Of a DNA stretch of 64,000 bases, positions 42,983-52,288 are shown piece after piece. Position 1 is the first letter of the stretch. Each line of letters begins with the position of its first letter. The position numbers and the translations under genes were made by a program. The notes under the pieces were generated by a model. That model was not told the origin of the DNA. It ran no database searches and was given only the letters and a program-made list of their open reading frames with translations. Source of the DNA: RYN-230 sp963760405. GTDB lineage: Bacteria; Actinomycetota; Actinomycetes; Streptosporangiales; Streptosporangiaceae. The stretch spans positions 744,001 to 808,000 of the forward strand of contig CAVXCV010000002.1 of NCBI GenBank assembly GCA_963760405.1. The letters are read 5' to 3'.

Positions 42983-44084
42983 CGATGTACTCGCTGTCCG
43001 GCCGGATCAGCCGGTTGTCCGCGTGCTGCTCCATCACGTGCGCGGTCCACCCCGCCATCCGGCTGACCGAGAACACCGGGGTGAACAGGTCGGTGGGGAT
43101 GCCCAGGTAGTGGTAGACGGTCGCGGCGTAGAAGTCCACGTTCGGGTACAGGCCCTTGTCCGCGAGCACGGTCTGCTCCATCTGCCGCGACATCCGGAAG
43201 TACGTGTCGTCCCCGGACACCTCGGCCAGCTCCGCGGACAGCTGGCGCAGGTGGGTGGCTCGCGGGTCCTCGGTCTTGTACACGCGGTGACCGAAGCCCA
43301 TGATCTTCTCACCCTGGCTGAGCCGCTCCCGGGTGCTCTTTTCCACCTCGGCCACTGGATCGCCGCCCGCGCGCCCGCGGATCGCTTCGAGGCCGCGCAT
43401 GACCTGCTCGTTGGCCCCGCCGTGCAGCGGTCCCTTCAGCGTGCTCAGCGCGGCGACCACCGCGGAGTGCATGTCCGACAAGGTCGCCGCGCACACCCGG
43501 GCCGCGAACGTGGAGGCGTTCATGGTGTGGTCGGCGTGCAGCACCAGGCAGATGTCGAGGATCTCCGCGTCCCGCGCGGGCGGGGCGGTGCCGCGCAGCT
43601 GGAGCAGGAAGTTCGCGGCCACGCCGAGGCCCGGATCAGCCGGGACGCAGTCCCGGCCCTGCCGCGCGGCGTGGTAGGCCGCCACCAGGACCGGCTGCTG
43701 GGCGGTGAGCCGGGCCGCCTTGCGCGCGTTGGCCGCGGGCGCGTTGGAGTCCTTGTCCGGATCGTCCGCACTGCCCAGCGAGACCAGCGTGCGCATCGCT
43801 TCCATCGGCTCCTGCGCGCCGGAGACCTCGGCCAGGGTCGAGCTGACCAGCTTGCCGAGGGTCCGCCCGGCAGCCAGCTCAGCCCGGTACTTGTCCAGCT
43901 CCGCGAGGCTCGGGGCGGAGCCGCGCTGCAGCAGGTAGGCGATTTCCTCGAACGTCGCGGATCCGGCCAGCTGGTGGATGTCGTACCCGCGGTAGAACAA
44001 CAGGCCCCGCTGGCCGTCGATGTCGCTCAGCGCGGTGGACGCGGCGACGACGTCGGCCAGGCCTTTAGACGGCTTGTCCGGCAT
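42942..44084 (-). CDS. gltA: Citrate synthase / 2-methylcitrate synthase
   Basis: This 380-aa enzyme condenses acetyl-CoA (or propionyl-CoA) with oxaloacetate. The active-site segments HADHTMNASTFAAR, GPLHGGANEQVMRGLE and MGFGHRVYKTEDPRA are present. ATG 44084 is chosen because GGGAGGAAG lies just upstream and the protein begins with SKGLADVVAASTALSDIDG as in type I/II synthases. The frame is open 126 codons upstream without similarity. The short form and sequence fit both citrate and methylcitrate synthases. No prp genes are nearby, and linkage to icd and mdh favours a TCA role. Confidence 0.93.
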   Translation of the reverse strand: MPDKPSKGLADVVAASTALSDIDGQRGLLFYRGYDIHQLAGSATFEEIAYLLQRGSAPSLAELDKYRAELAAGRTLGKLVSSTLAEVSGAQEPMEAMRTLVSLGSADDPDKDSNAPAANARKAARLTAQQPVLVAAYHAARQGRDCVPADPGLGVAANFLLQLRGTAPPARDAEILDICLVLHADHTMNASTFAARVCAATLSDMHSAVVAALSTLKGPLHGGANEQVMRGLEAIRGRAGGDPVAEVEKSTRERLSQGEKIMGFGHRVYKTEDPRATHLRQLSAELAEVSGDDTYFRMSRQMEQTVLADKGLYPNVDFYAATVYHYLGIPTDLFTPVFSVSRMAGWTAHVMEQHADNRLIRPDSEYIGEQNLTWTPLAQR

Positions 44085-44333
44085 TGTTACTTCCTCCCGG
44101 AGGTTCGCTCGGCAGTGTACTTCCGGGAGCTGGCCGCTTCCCGCGCCGGCCGGCCAGTCCGCCGGGGACCCAGGTCCGGGCCACGCCAGACCCGGCTGGG
44201 TCCCCTCGGGGCCGGCCTCAGTTCCCGGGCCCGCGCCGAAACCGTTCCGGCAAAACGGGGTACGACTTCGCTGCGGCAGGGTAACTGCACGGAGAGGCAT
44301 CAGTGGCTGCTCGGAAAGGCAGGAGGACCGGTC

Positions 44334-45032
44334 GTGGAAGGTCCCTATATTCGCATCGAGGACAACGGAGAGATGATCTCGCTGCGCGATGCCGTGACGA
44401 CCATCGGGCGCGGCGCCGGGGTCGATGTCCGCCTCAGTGACCCGAGCGTCTCCCGGCTGCACGCCGAGATCGTCCGCCGTGGGCCCTACGTCTACGTCAC
44501 CGACCTGGGGTTATCACGCAACGGTACCCGGGTGAACGGCCGTCTTGTGGCGCGCCGGGTGCTCGAGGACGGGGATGTGCTCACGTTCGGCAACGCCCGC
44601 TGCCGGGTCGCCGGGATTCCGGACGAGGATCTCAGCACTGAGGTGGAGCTGCGCCGCTCGCCCAGCCCGGAACTGACCCGCCGGGAACTCGACGTGCTCA
44701 CCTCGCTGTGCCGCCCGGCCTTGTCCGATGAGGCGTTCGTCGCCCCGGCCACCGCCCGCGAGATCGCGGTGGACCTGGTGGTGACCGAGGCAGCGGTCAA
44801 GCAGCACCTGCTCCGGCTCTATCAGAAGTTCCGCATTCCCGAGGGCACCAACCGGCGGGTCCGGCTGGCCAACGAGGTGGTCGCCCTGGGTCTCGTCCGC
44901 CCGCTCCCCGCTACCGGGCGGGACGAGCCGGGCCCGCCGCCTGCCCCGGGCAGGCCCGTCCCCCCTCAGCTTCCCGCGGGAGCGGGGCACGGGCCGGCTG
45001 ACGGGGGCCTGGCGGAGCGGCGCGCCAGCTGA
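44334..45032 (+). CDS. FHA domain protein with C-terminal helix-turn-helix
   Basis: This 232-aa cytosolic protein has an FHA domain at residues 5-95 with all phosphothreonine-binding residues: Gly25-Arg26, Ser40-Arg41-x-His43, and Asn-Gly in SRNGTRVNGR. Residues about 108-185 (LTRRELDVLTSLCRP... TAREIAVDLVVTEAAVKQHLLRLYQKFRI) resemble a LuxR/winged HTH output domain, then a Pro-rich tail. GTG 44334 has AGGAGG seven bases upstream. The frame is open far upstream, but that part overlaps citrate synthase and has no domain character. It converges with a Ser/Thr kinase, so phosphorylation-dependent transcription control is a reasonable inference. Confidence 0.88.
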   Translation: MEGPYIRIEDNGEMISLRDAVTTIGRGAGVDVRLSDPSVSRLHAEIVRRGPYVYVTDLGLSRNGTRVNGRLVARRVLEDGDVLTFGNARCRVAGIPDEDLSTEVELRRSPSPELTRRELDVLTSLCRPALSDEAFVAPATAREIAVDLVVTEAAVKQHLLRLYQKFRIPEGTNRRVRLANEVVALGLVRPLPATGRDEPGPPPAPGRPVPPQLPAGAGHGPADGGLAERRAS

Positions 45033-45097
45033 CCGTGCGACGGAGCGGCTGGCCCGGCCGCGTCACGGGCTGACCGCGCGGCGGGGTGCCCGGTGCG

Positions 45098-46894
45098 TCA
45101 GGGGTGCAGCGGGCCGAACGGGATGCGCATGCCGCCGAATATGCCTTGCAGGCTGGGCAGGTGCACCAGCGTCCCGGTCGGCGTCAGCAGCGGCCAGAAC
45201 GCGGCCGGTGAGGTGACCGCGGTCGCCACCGCGGCGACCGCGAGCGCGCTCATGCCGAGCAGCGCGACGAACTGCACCCCGCGGCTGCGCACCACCCCGG
45301 CGAACACGCGGCTGAGCTGCCTGCGGGCCTTGCCCGACCCCGGGCCGAGGCCGTAGAAGGCGACCAGCCCGCCCGCGGCGAAGGACAGGGCCCGGGCCAG
45401 GGTGTCACCCGGGATGGCAACCAGGCTGGCCCCGGCCGCGAGGACGGCCGCGGTGACCGCGAACGGGGCCATGGCCACCACCGCGATCAGCGCCCGGACC
45501 AGGAAGAACGGGAACGCGGCCACGGTGAGGAAGGCACCCCGCTCGGCGGCACGGCGCTGCGCCAGGCCAGCCGCCCGGAGCAGCGCGATAAAGGCCAGGG
45601 CGAGCGCGGTGCCCGCGACCGGCAGGATGACCGCGACGCTGATCGCGATCACCATGGCGGCCAGCACGAGCAGCGGCTGCGCGCGGCGGGCGGCCCGCCC
45701 GTCGCCGGCCCATGGGTCAGCCGGGCCCGGCGTCCCGGCTGGCCGGCCCGGATAGCCGTTCCCGGCCGGGGCACCGGGCGGGCGGGCGTCCGGCGGGTAG
45801 CCGCCCGGCGCATACCCGTTCGGGGGGTAGCCGCCGGCGTCATAACCGGTGCCGCCGTAGCCGCTGGGCGCGTAGCTGACCGGGGGAAGCATGTCGGCGA
45901 AGTCGCCGGCCCGGATCGGGCCGCCGATCGGCTGGGTCCGCGGCCGCGCCGCCGGGCTGGCCGGCCCGGCCAGCGTGGCGTCGCGGACGAACGTATCCAG
46001 CCCCGGCTGCCGGGTGGGCGCTTCCGCCCGGGTCCCGGGCGCGCTCAGCGGGGCCCCGCGCGGGCCCGGCACCGGGAACAGTTCGAGCGCCCGGACGTCC
46101 AGCGCCGAGGCCAGGGCGCCGAGTTCCGTGGCGGCAGGGCGGCGCGCCGGATCGCGGTGCAGGGCCGCGGCGAGCAGGTCGGTCACCGGGCCGGGCACGC
46201 CAGCCAGGTCCGGCTTGCCGTTCACGATCCGGTAGAAGATCGTCTCGTAGGACCCGGTGCCGAACGGCGGCCGGCCAGTCGCCGCAAAGGCGACCGTGGC
46301 GGCCCAGGCGTGCACGTCCGACGACGCGGTACTCGGCTGGCCCTCGATGACCTCCGGGGACAGGTACCCGGGCGTGCCCATGAACATCCCGGTCATGGTG
46401 AGCCGGGTGGAGTCGAGCACCTGGGCGATCCCGAAGTCGATCACCACCGGGTGGCCGTTGACCAGCATCACGTTGCCTGGCTTGAGATCGCGGTGAACCA
46501 CCCCGGCCGCGTGGATCGCGGCCAGGGCCTCGGCCAGCCCGTGTGCCAGCCGGGCCAGGGCCGCGCCGCCCAGCGGGCCGCTCTCCCGGACCACCTGGTC
46601 CAGCGTGCGGCCGGGCACGTAACGGGTCACGATGTACGGGGTGTCCCCGGTCACGTCGGTGTCGATCACCTCGGCGACAAAGGGGCTGCGCACCAGGCGC
46701 ATGGTCTCCACCTCGCGGGCGAGGCGGCGCCGGGCGTTCGGGTCCCCGGCCACCGCCGGGCGCAGCACCTTGACCGCGACGGAGCGCTGCTCCGGGTCAC
46801 GGGCCAGGTAGACAACACCCATCCCGCCCTCGCCGATCCGGTCGAGCAGGCGGTAGGGGCCGAGCCTGTCCGGCATGCGGTCTGTTGCAGTCAT
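45098..46894 (-). CDS. Membrane Ser/Thr protein kinase (Hanks type)
   Basis: This 598-aa protein has an N-terminal kinase domain (residues about 12-265) with GEGGMGVVYLA, the VAIK-like AVKVL, HRDLKPGNVML, DFGIAQ and GYLSPEV. A Pro/Gly/Tyr-rich linker (repeats of GGYPP and GYAPG) follows, then five or six hydrophobic helices (PLLVLAAMVIAISVAVILPV onward). Unlike PknB-type kinases it has no extracellular PASTA or other sensor domain. The C-terminal part is a multi-helix membrane region. It converges with the FHA-HTH gene 66 bases away. TAGTCT lies nine bases before the ATG. Confidence 0.93.
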   Translation of the reverse strand: MTATDRMPDRLGPYRLLDRIGEGGMGVVYLARDPEQRSVAVKVLRPAVAGDPNARRRLAREVETMRLVRSPFVAEVIDTDVTGDTPYIVTRYVPGRTLDQVVRESGPLGGAALARLAHGLAEALAAIHAAGVVHRDLKPGNVMLVNGHPVVIDFGIAQVLDSTRLTMTGMFMGTPGYLSPEVIEGQPSTASSDVHAWAATVAFAATGRPPFGTGSYETIFYRIVNGKPDLAGVPGPVTDLLAAALHRDPARRPAATELGALASALDVRALELFPVPGPRGAPLSAPGTRAEAPTRQPGLDTFVRDATLAGPASPAARPRTQPIGGPIRAGDFADMLPPVSYAPSGYGGTGYDAGGYPPNGYAPGGYPPDARPPGAPAGNGYPGRPAGTPGPADPWAGDGRAARRAQPLLVLAAMVIAISVAVILPVAGTALALAFIALLRAAGLAQRRAAERGAFLTVAAFPFFLVRALIAVVAMAPFAVTAAVLAAGASLVAIPGDTLARALSFAAGGLVAFYGLGPGSGKARRQLSRVFAGVVRSRGVQFVALLGMSALAVAAVATAVTSPAAFWPLLTPTGTLVHLPSLQGIFGGMRIPFGPLHP

Positions 46895-47021
46895 CGCCCC
46901 CCCAGACTACGAACTACCCGTGCGATCCCCGCGCCAGACCGGAAAGTACCCAGGCAGGCGTACCGTGCCGGAGCCGGGGGTGCCGGGGCTAAGGACTGCC
47001 CTGCTGCGCGCATCGCCCCGC

Positions 47022-47432
47022 CTAGGTACCGGTCACCAGCTTGCGCAGGGCCTCGGCGGCGCGGGCATTCTGCTCGGCGAAACGGACCAGCTCGCCTGCC
47101 AGCTCGGCCGCCCATTCCTGCAGGCCAACCGGCTGGCGGGAGAGCACTACCCCGCGTACCTCGCGGCAGATCTCCGCACTGGGTCTCCCTGATCGCACCG
47201 CCAGCGACATAACGCGCTCCCCGAGACGGACTGTGATCTTCGTAACCTGGCCGGGCCGCCCACGCATCCGGTCGGATACGGACCGGTCCCACTCAATAGT
47301 CACATATTCCGGGGGCAGCGCCGCACCGAGCGACTCGGTGAGCACCCTGGCGTAGATCGCCAGGTCAGCACTGTCGGCCCGGAGCGCGGCGGTCACCAGG
47401 TCAAGGTCGGGAGGTGCGCCGGACTCGGTCAT
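47022..47432 (-). CDS. Conserved hypothetical protein
   Basis: This 136-aa soluble protein is made of a helical N-terminus, a beta-rich centre (PEYVTIEWDRSVSDRMRGRPGQVTKITVRLGERVMSLAVR) and a helical C-terminus (WAAELAGELVRFAEQNARAAEALRKLV). I do not recognise a named domain. The composition looks like a real, structured protein and the gene is codirectional with the enoyl-CoA hydratase. The ATG at 47432 lacks a strong ribosome-binding site. The frame is open further upstream but only as an antisense-type shadow of the hydratase gene. Confidence 0.7.
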   Translation of the reverse strand: MTESGAPPDLDLVTAALRADSADLAIYARVLTESLGAALPPEYVTIEWDRSVSDRMRGRPGQVTKITVRLGERVMSLAVRSGRPSAEICREVRGVVLSRQPVGLQEWAAELAGELVRFAEQNARAAEALRKLVTGT

Positions 47433-47566
47433 GGCCGGCCCTGGCTGGCGCGCGTTGATGTGGTCGGGTGAGCCATGGCTGCTCCTCAGGCCCGGGCGGC
47501 GGGATAGCCGCGGGCGGTTACCGGCGGGCGCTTCCGTGCCCATTCTCGCTGGTTCCCGCGCGGCTG

Positions 47567-48346
47567 TTACCGCCCGGCGAAGGTAGCCTTCCCCGGTCCG
47601 TTCTCGATGAAGCTGTGCATGCCGGTGCGCTGGTCCTCGGTCGCGAACAGCGCGCTGAAGTGCAGCCGCTCGATCTCCAGGCCGGTGGACAGATCGGTCT
47701 CGAGGCCGTCGTCGATGGCCTGCTTGGCGGCCCGCAGCGCCAGCGTGGGGCCGGTGGCGTACCGGGCGACCAGCTCCCGCGCAGTGCCGTACACGTCCGC
47801 GTCCGGCACCACCCGGTCCGCGAGGCCGATGGCGAGCGCCTCCTCGGCGGCCACGAACCGCCCGGTGAACACGATGTCCTTGGCCCTGGCCGGCCCGACC
47901 AGGCGGGGTAGCCGCTGGGTCCCGCCCGCGCCGGGAATGACGCCGAGCAGGATTTCCGGCTGGCCGACCCGGGCTCCCTGGCCGACCACCCGGAAATCCG
48001 CGCACAGCGCGAGCTCGAGCCCGCCGCCGAGCGCAAAGCCGGTCACCGCGGCCACGACGGGCTTCGGAATCCGGGCCACCGCGGTGAAGGAAGCCTGCAG
48101 CCGGCGCGAGCCTGCTGACATCGTCGCGTAGCTGGCGTCCGCCATCTCCTTGATGTCGGCGCCCGCGGCGAAGACCTTCTCCCCGCCGTAAAGGATGACC
48201 GCGCGGATCGCGTCATCGGCCGAGACTTCGGCCGCAGCGGCCGCGATCTCGGCCTGCACCTGGGCGTTGAGCGCATTCATGGGCGGCCGGTCGAGCCTGA
48301 TCGTGGCTACCGCCTGGTCGGTCTCGACGCGGACGAACTCACCCAT
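47567..48346 (-). CDS. Enoyl-CoA hydratase/isomerase family protein
   Basis: This 259-aa crotonase-fold enzyme has the oxyanion-hole segments FAAGADIKEMA and GFALGGGLELALCADFRV, and PEILLGVIPGAGGTQRLPRL with the two catalytic-glutamate positions. Length and sequence fit a fatty-acid beta-oxidation hydratase, but members of this family vary widely in substrate. Confidence 0.93.
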   Translation of the reverse strand: MGEFVRVETDQAVATIRLDRPPMNALNAQVQAEIAAAAAEVSADDAIRAVILYGGEKVFAAGADIKEMADASYATMSAGSRRLQASFTAVARIPKPVVAAVTGFALGGGLELALCADFRVVGQGARVGQPEILLGVIPGAGGTQRLPRLVGPARAKDIVFTGRFVAAEEALAIGLADRVVPDADVYGTARELVARYATGPTLALRAAKQAIDDGLETDLSTGLEIERLHFSALFATEDQRTGMHSFIENGPGKATFAGR

Positions 48347-48418
48347 GATGCACCTCCAGCCGGGCCACGCTGCTGCTGGGCAGGCCGGGCTGCCTGCCCA
48401 GGGCCCAGCTGGAGGCTA

Positions 48419-48448
48419 CTCTCCCGCGGCCCGCGGGCCGCGGGAGAG
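48419..48448 (-). terminator. Perfect 30-bp palindrome downstream of bldC
   Basis: ctctcccgcggcccg is followed directly by its exact reverse complement. It lies 10 bases after the bldC stop and well before the next start, so it probably terminates the bldC transcript. Confidence 0.75.
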
Positions 48449-48457
48449 CCCGGCGGC

Positions 48458-48676
48458 CTAGTCCTCTGCAGGCCGTGGGAGGGGTACGCCCTGCGGGTCA
48501 TCCAGGAACGCCTGGATCTCGGCCTCGCTGTAGCGGCGGTGGCCGCCCAGGGTCCGGATCGACCGGAGCTTGCCCTGCTGGGCCCACCGGGTCACGGTCT
48601 TCGGGTCCACCCGGAACAGCGCGGCGACCTCGGACGGGGTCAGCAACCGGTTCTCGGACTGGATGTCTTGCTTCAT
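48458..48676 (-). CDS. bldC: BldC-type MerR-family developmental regulator
   Basis: This 72-aa DNA-binding protein reads LLTPSEVAALFRVDPKTVTRWAQQGKLRSIRTLGGHRRYSEAEIQAFL, essentially the whole MerR-like winged HTH without an effector domain, as in Streptomyces BldC (68 aa). BldC binds direct repeats cooperatively and holds back the onset of morphological differentiation in streptomycetes. GAGAGGA lies upstream of the ATG. Its presence suggests a sporulating or mycelial lifestyle, though BldC homologues also occur in simpler actinobacteria. Confidence 0.93.
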   Translation of the reverse strand: MKQDIQSENRLLTPSEVAALFRVDPKTVTRWAQQGKLRSIRTLGGHRRYSEAEIQAFLDDPQGVPLPRPAED

Positions 48677-49017
48677 GACGGAAGTGTCCTCTCACGTTAG
48701 GGGGTGCCACCGTATGGCTACGGAAAGTGACACACCGTCATGCGGCCGACCAACGTCTCGTGCGGCCTCATGGCCCCCCCGGGCTTTGCTGATGCTCCTG
48801 AACCGCTCCCCAGCGCGATACTGCGGGAGCCATCGCCCTCATGCGCCCGCGGCACGTGCAAGTTGCATAAAGTAGACGCCCAGCCACGGACAGGGGTTTA
48901 CGTACATAACGTACGAGGACCGCCACGTACTACCCGATCTTCCGGCCAGGTCTCACAAGGAGTAGCCCGCCGGACCCGCAGCGTATCGCCTGGCCGACGG
49001 CTCGCCTGGCCGACGGC
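48677..49017. other. Intergenic region upstream of bldC
   Basis: 341 bases between the bldC start and the glgP end. It should contain the bldC promoter. TACGGT (on the minus strand, within ccaccgtatgg) is a possible -10 element. A 16-bp tandem duplication, cgcctggccgacggct, lies at 48987-49018 and runs into the glgP stop codon. No gene seen. Confidence 0.5.
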
Positions 49018-51705
49018 TCAGCGCAGATCGCCGGTGGTCAGCCCGGCCGGTGCCTCAGGGAGCGTGATCAGCCCGAGTTCCGCGGCAGAGGCCAGCAGCG
49101 GATGCCGCGGCACCACCCGGACCGTGTAGCCGAACGGGCCGGGGCGGCCCAGCTCGGCCTTGCCCGCGAAGCGCGCGACCCCGTCGTCCGGCTCGCTCTC
49201 CAGGGCCAGCGGGCTGGTGGCCGGGGAGAGGATCTCGTCGGCCTCGCCGACCCGGCCGTAGGCCACCTCCACGCACACGTCATCGGGGGACAGCCCGCCC
49301 AGGGCCACGCTGGCCCGGACCACCAGGCTGCCGCCAGGGCCCTGCTCGCCGCCGTCCTCGCCTTCGACATGCTCGATCCGCACCGCGCTCCAGGCCCGGA
49401 TCACCCGGCGCTTCCAGCCGGCGAGCTCCCGGGCGGCGGCGAACGGCTCGGGCCGCCCGCTCGCGTCCACGCCCAGGCTGAGCGCGTGGGACGCCCGCGC
49501 GGCCGGCACGTACAGCCCCTCCACGTACTCGCGGACCATCCGGGACGCCTGCACCCGCGGGCCGAGCGCGCGCAGCGTGTGCCCGACCATCTCCAGCCAG
49601 CGCCGCGGCAGGCCGTCCGGCCCGGTGTCGTAGAACCGCGGTGCCACGGTCAGCCCGAGCAGGTCGTAGAGGGCGTTGGACTCCAGCTCATCCCGGCGCG
49701 CCGGGTCCTCCACCCCGTCCGCCGACGGGATCGCCCAGCCGTCCGCGCCGTCATACCACTCGTCCCACCAGCCGTCCCGGACGGACAGGTTCAGGCCCCC
49801 GTTCAGCGCCGACTTCATGCCGGACGTGCCGCACGCCTCCAGCGGCCGCAGCGGGTTGTTCAGCCACACGTCGCAGCCCTGGACCAGGGCGCGGGCCATC
49901 GCCATGTCGTAGTCCGGCAGGAACACGATGCGGTGCCGGACCTTCGGGTCGTCGGCGAACTGCACCATCTGCTGGATCAGCCGCTTGCCGCCGTCGTCGG
50001 CCGGATGGGCCTTGCCCGCGATGACCAGCTGCACCGGCCGCTCCGGGTCCAGCAGCAGCTCGGTCAGCCGGAGCGGGTCGTGCAGCATCAGGGTCAGCCG
50101 CTTGTAGGACGGCACCCGGCGGGCGAACCCGATCGTCAGCAGGCTGTCGTCGAGGACCTCCTCGGTCCAGCCGAGCTCGGCCTCGCTCGCCCCGCGCTGC
50201 CGCCAGGACTCACGCAGCCGCTGCCGGGCCAGCGTGACCAGCCGCCCGCGCAAGGCCCGGCGGATCTCCCACAGCCGGGCCGGGGCGGTGTGCGCCACGC
50301 GCTCCCAGGCGTGCCCGTCCTCGGGCAGCTGCTCGGCCGGGGCAGCGTCTTCTGACTGGCCGCTGGCCAGGTACAGGATTTCCCCGGCCACCCAGGTGGG
50401 CGCGTGCACCCCGTTGGTGATCGACCCGATCGGCACCTCCCCGGTGTCGAACCCGGGCCACAGGCCAGCGAACATCTCCCGGCTGACCGCGCCGTGCAGC
50501 TGGCTGACCCCGTTGACCCGCTGCGCCAGCCGCATGCCCATCACGGCCATGTTGAACACGGCCGGATCCCCGCCGGGGAACGTCTCGGCGCCCAGCGCCA
50601 GGACCCGGTCCACCGGCAGCGACGGATCCGCGGCGGTCCCGCTGAAGTGCCGCTCCACCAGATCCCGGCTGAACCGGTCGATCCCGGCGGGCACGGGCGT
50701 GTGCGTGGTGAAGACGGTGCCCGCCCGGCACAGCTCGATCGACTCGTCAAAAGTGAGCCCGCGGCGGGCGTACTCCCGGATGCGCTCCAGGCCGAGGAAA
50801 CCGGCGTGGCCCTCGTTGGTGTGGAAGACCTCCGGCTCCGGGCCGCCGGTCAGCGCGCAGAACGCGCGGACCGCGCGGACACCGCCGATGCCGAGCAGCA
50901 TCTCCTGCCGCAGCCGGTGATCCCCGCCGCCGCCGTACAGCCGGTCGGTGACCTCCCGCAGGGTCGGCTCGTTCTCCTCCACGTAGGAGTCGAGCAGCAG
51001 CAGCGGCACCCGGCCAACCTGAGCCACCCAGATCTGCGCGGCCAGCAGCTTGTCCTCGGCCAGCGCCACGCTCACCCGTACTGCCGCGCCGGCTGAGTCC
51101 CGCAGCAGCACGAGCGGCAGCCCGTTCGGGTCGCTCGCCGGGTACCGCTCGGTCTGCCAGCCCTCAGCCGACAGCGACTGGGTGAAGTACCCGTGCCGGT
51201 AGAGCAGGCCCACGCCGATGAGCGGCACGCCGAGGTCGCTGCCGGCCTTGAGGTGGTCCCCGGCCAGGATGCCCAGGCCACCGGAGTACTGCGGCAGCGC
51301 CTCGGTGATCCCGTACTCCGGCGAGAAGTAGGCGATCGCCGCCGGGCGGGCCGCACCGCCCGCGCCAGCCGGGGCGCCAGCCTGCCCCGGGCCACCTCGG
51401 GTGCCCGCGTTCAGCTGGTACCAGCGCGGCCCGGACAGGTATTCATGCAGGTCGCGGGCGGCGTCGTCGAGTCGGCGCAGGAAGGCCGGGTCGGCGCCGA
51501 GGGTCTGCAGCTGGGCCGGTGGCACCTCGCCGAGCAGGGCCAGCGGGTCGTGGCCGCTCGCCTCCCAGCCCGCCGGATCGATCGCGGCGAACAGGTCGCG
51601 GGTCTCGGCATGCCAGGACCAGCGCAGATTCAGCGTGAGCTCGCGCAGGGGGGCGAGCGATTCAGGCAGCGCGGCGCGGACGGTGAATCGGCGGATGGCT
51701 TTCAC
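49018..51705 (-). CDS. glgP: Alpha-glucan (maltodextrin/glycogen) phosphorylase
   Basis: GlgP releases glucose-1-phosphate from alpha-1,4-glucans. The 895-aa protein is the actinobacterial long GT35 form. It has a DUF3417 N-terminus (LNLRWSWHAETRDLFAAIDP), then AYFSPEYGITEALPQYSGGLGILAGDHLKAGSD, NEGHAGFLGLERI and the PLP-site region GTSGMKSALNGGLNLSVRDGWW. The start is GTG 51705, with TAGGGT eight bases upstream and no ribosome-binding site, suggesting a leaderless mRNA. It is divergent from glgE. Confidence 0.94.
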   Translation of the reverse strand: MKAIRRFTVRAALPESLAPLRELTLNLRWSWHAETRDLFAAIDPAGWEASGHDPLALLGEVPPAQLQTLGADPAFLRRLDDAARDLHEYLSGPRWYQLNAGTRGGPGQAGAPAGAGGAARPAAIAYFSPEYGITEALPQYSGGLGILAGDHLKAGSDLGVPLIGVGLLYRHGYFTQSLSAEGWQTERYPASDPNGLPLVLLRDSAGAAVRVSVALAEDKLLAAQIWVAQVGRVPLLLLDSYVEENEPTLREVTDRLYGGGGDHRLRQEMLLGIGGVRAVRAFCALTGGPEPEVFHTNEGHAGFLGLERIREYARRGLTFDESIELCRAGTVFTTHTPVPAGIDRFSRDLVERHFSGTAADPSLPVDRVLALGAETFPGGDPAVFNMAVMGMRLAQRVNGVSQLHGAVSREMFAGLWPGFDTGEVPIGSITNGVHAPTWVAGEILYLASGQSEDAAPAEQLPEDGHAWERVAHTAPARLWEIRRALRGRLVTLARQRLRESWRQRGASEAELGWTEEVLDDSLLTIGFARRVPSYKRLTLMLHDPLRLTELLLDPERPVQLVIAGKAHPADDGGKRLIQQMVQFADDPKVRHRIVFLPDYDMAMARALVQGCDVWLNNPLRPLEACGTSGMKSALNGGLNLSVRDGWWDEWYDGADGWAIPSADGVEDPARRDELESNALYDLLGLTVAPRFYDTGPDGLPRRWLEMVGHTLRALGPRVQASRMVREYVEGLYVPAARASHALSLGVDASGRPEPFAAARELAGWKRRVIRAWSAVRIEHVEGEDGGEQGPGGSLVVRASVALGGLSPDDVCVEVAYGRVGEADEILSPATSPLALESEPDDGVARFAGKAELGRPGPFGYTVRVVPRHPLLASAAELGLITLPEAPAGLTTGDLR

Positions 51706-52288
51706 GGGCAGTGACCCTAACCGTCTGGGGCAGATGCTGCGAACCGAGGTGGCAATTCCGGCCGCTGGGCAGGAACGGGACGGCTGGTCACCGCCAGTGA
51801 ACCAAGATATACCGGGCGGTCTGGTGCTGGGACTCCCGCCCGGGCCACTTGGCTGGACCCGGCCGCTCCGGGGCCAGCCCCGCCCGCCTTCGCCCGCCCC
51901 CCGGCCTGCGCAAAGCGGCGGCTGGACGGTACCGGACCGGCGGGACCCGGCGGCCCGGCGCGGGCGGCCCCGTCGCGCAAAGCGGGCGGCCCGGGCCGGC
52001 GCAAGCGGGAGACTGGGAGGTTTCATCCGCGCGCAGCGGAGAGCATGAATAGGTCATGGAGGCAAGCGCGCTGCGGCGGCCGCCGCCCAGTCCGGCCGCG
52101 GCCTGGCTGGTTGTCCGGTCAGCCCGCCCGGACAGCGCGCACAGGCCACGCCCAGCGGCTAGCCTGGTCGTTCAGTCAGCCCGCCCGGACAGCGCCCGCG
52201 AGCCAGGCCCCGCGGCTGCCTGTGGTCTGGGTGAAACGGAAGGGCGGCCCCCTCGCGGGCAGCCGGAGCGACTGGATAACGTGCAGTG
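51706..52288. other. Divergent glgP-glgE promoter region with direct repeats
   Basis: About 580 bases without a supported gene. Two imperfect direct repeats of about 60 bp begin at 52102 and 52162 and share gtcagcccgcccggacagcg. A second pair of short repeats, cgcaaagcgg, lies around 51911 and 51977. Both divergent genes appear to have leaderless-type -10 elements at the ends of this region. Confidence 0.55.
52277..52282 (+). promoter_or_regulatory. Candidate -10 element TAACGT for glgE
   Basis: TAACGT is followed by six bases and GTG 52289. This spacing favours 52289 over the neighbouring GTG 52286 as the start. Confidence 0.45.

Noticed and set aside
42942..44084. Assignment as dedicated 2-methylcitrate synthase
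   Set aside because: No prpB/prpD genes are nearby and the linkage is to icd and mdh, so a TCA role is more likely. Sequence alone does not separate the two.
41835..44333. A long plus-strand frame joined in phase to the FHA protein, giving 1065 codons in total
   Set aside because: The part before 44334 is antisense to icd, DUF3017 and citrate synthase and has no domain character. AGGAGG marks the real FHA start.
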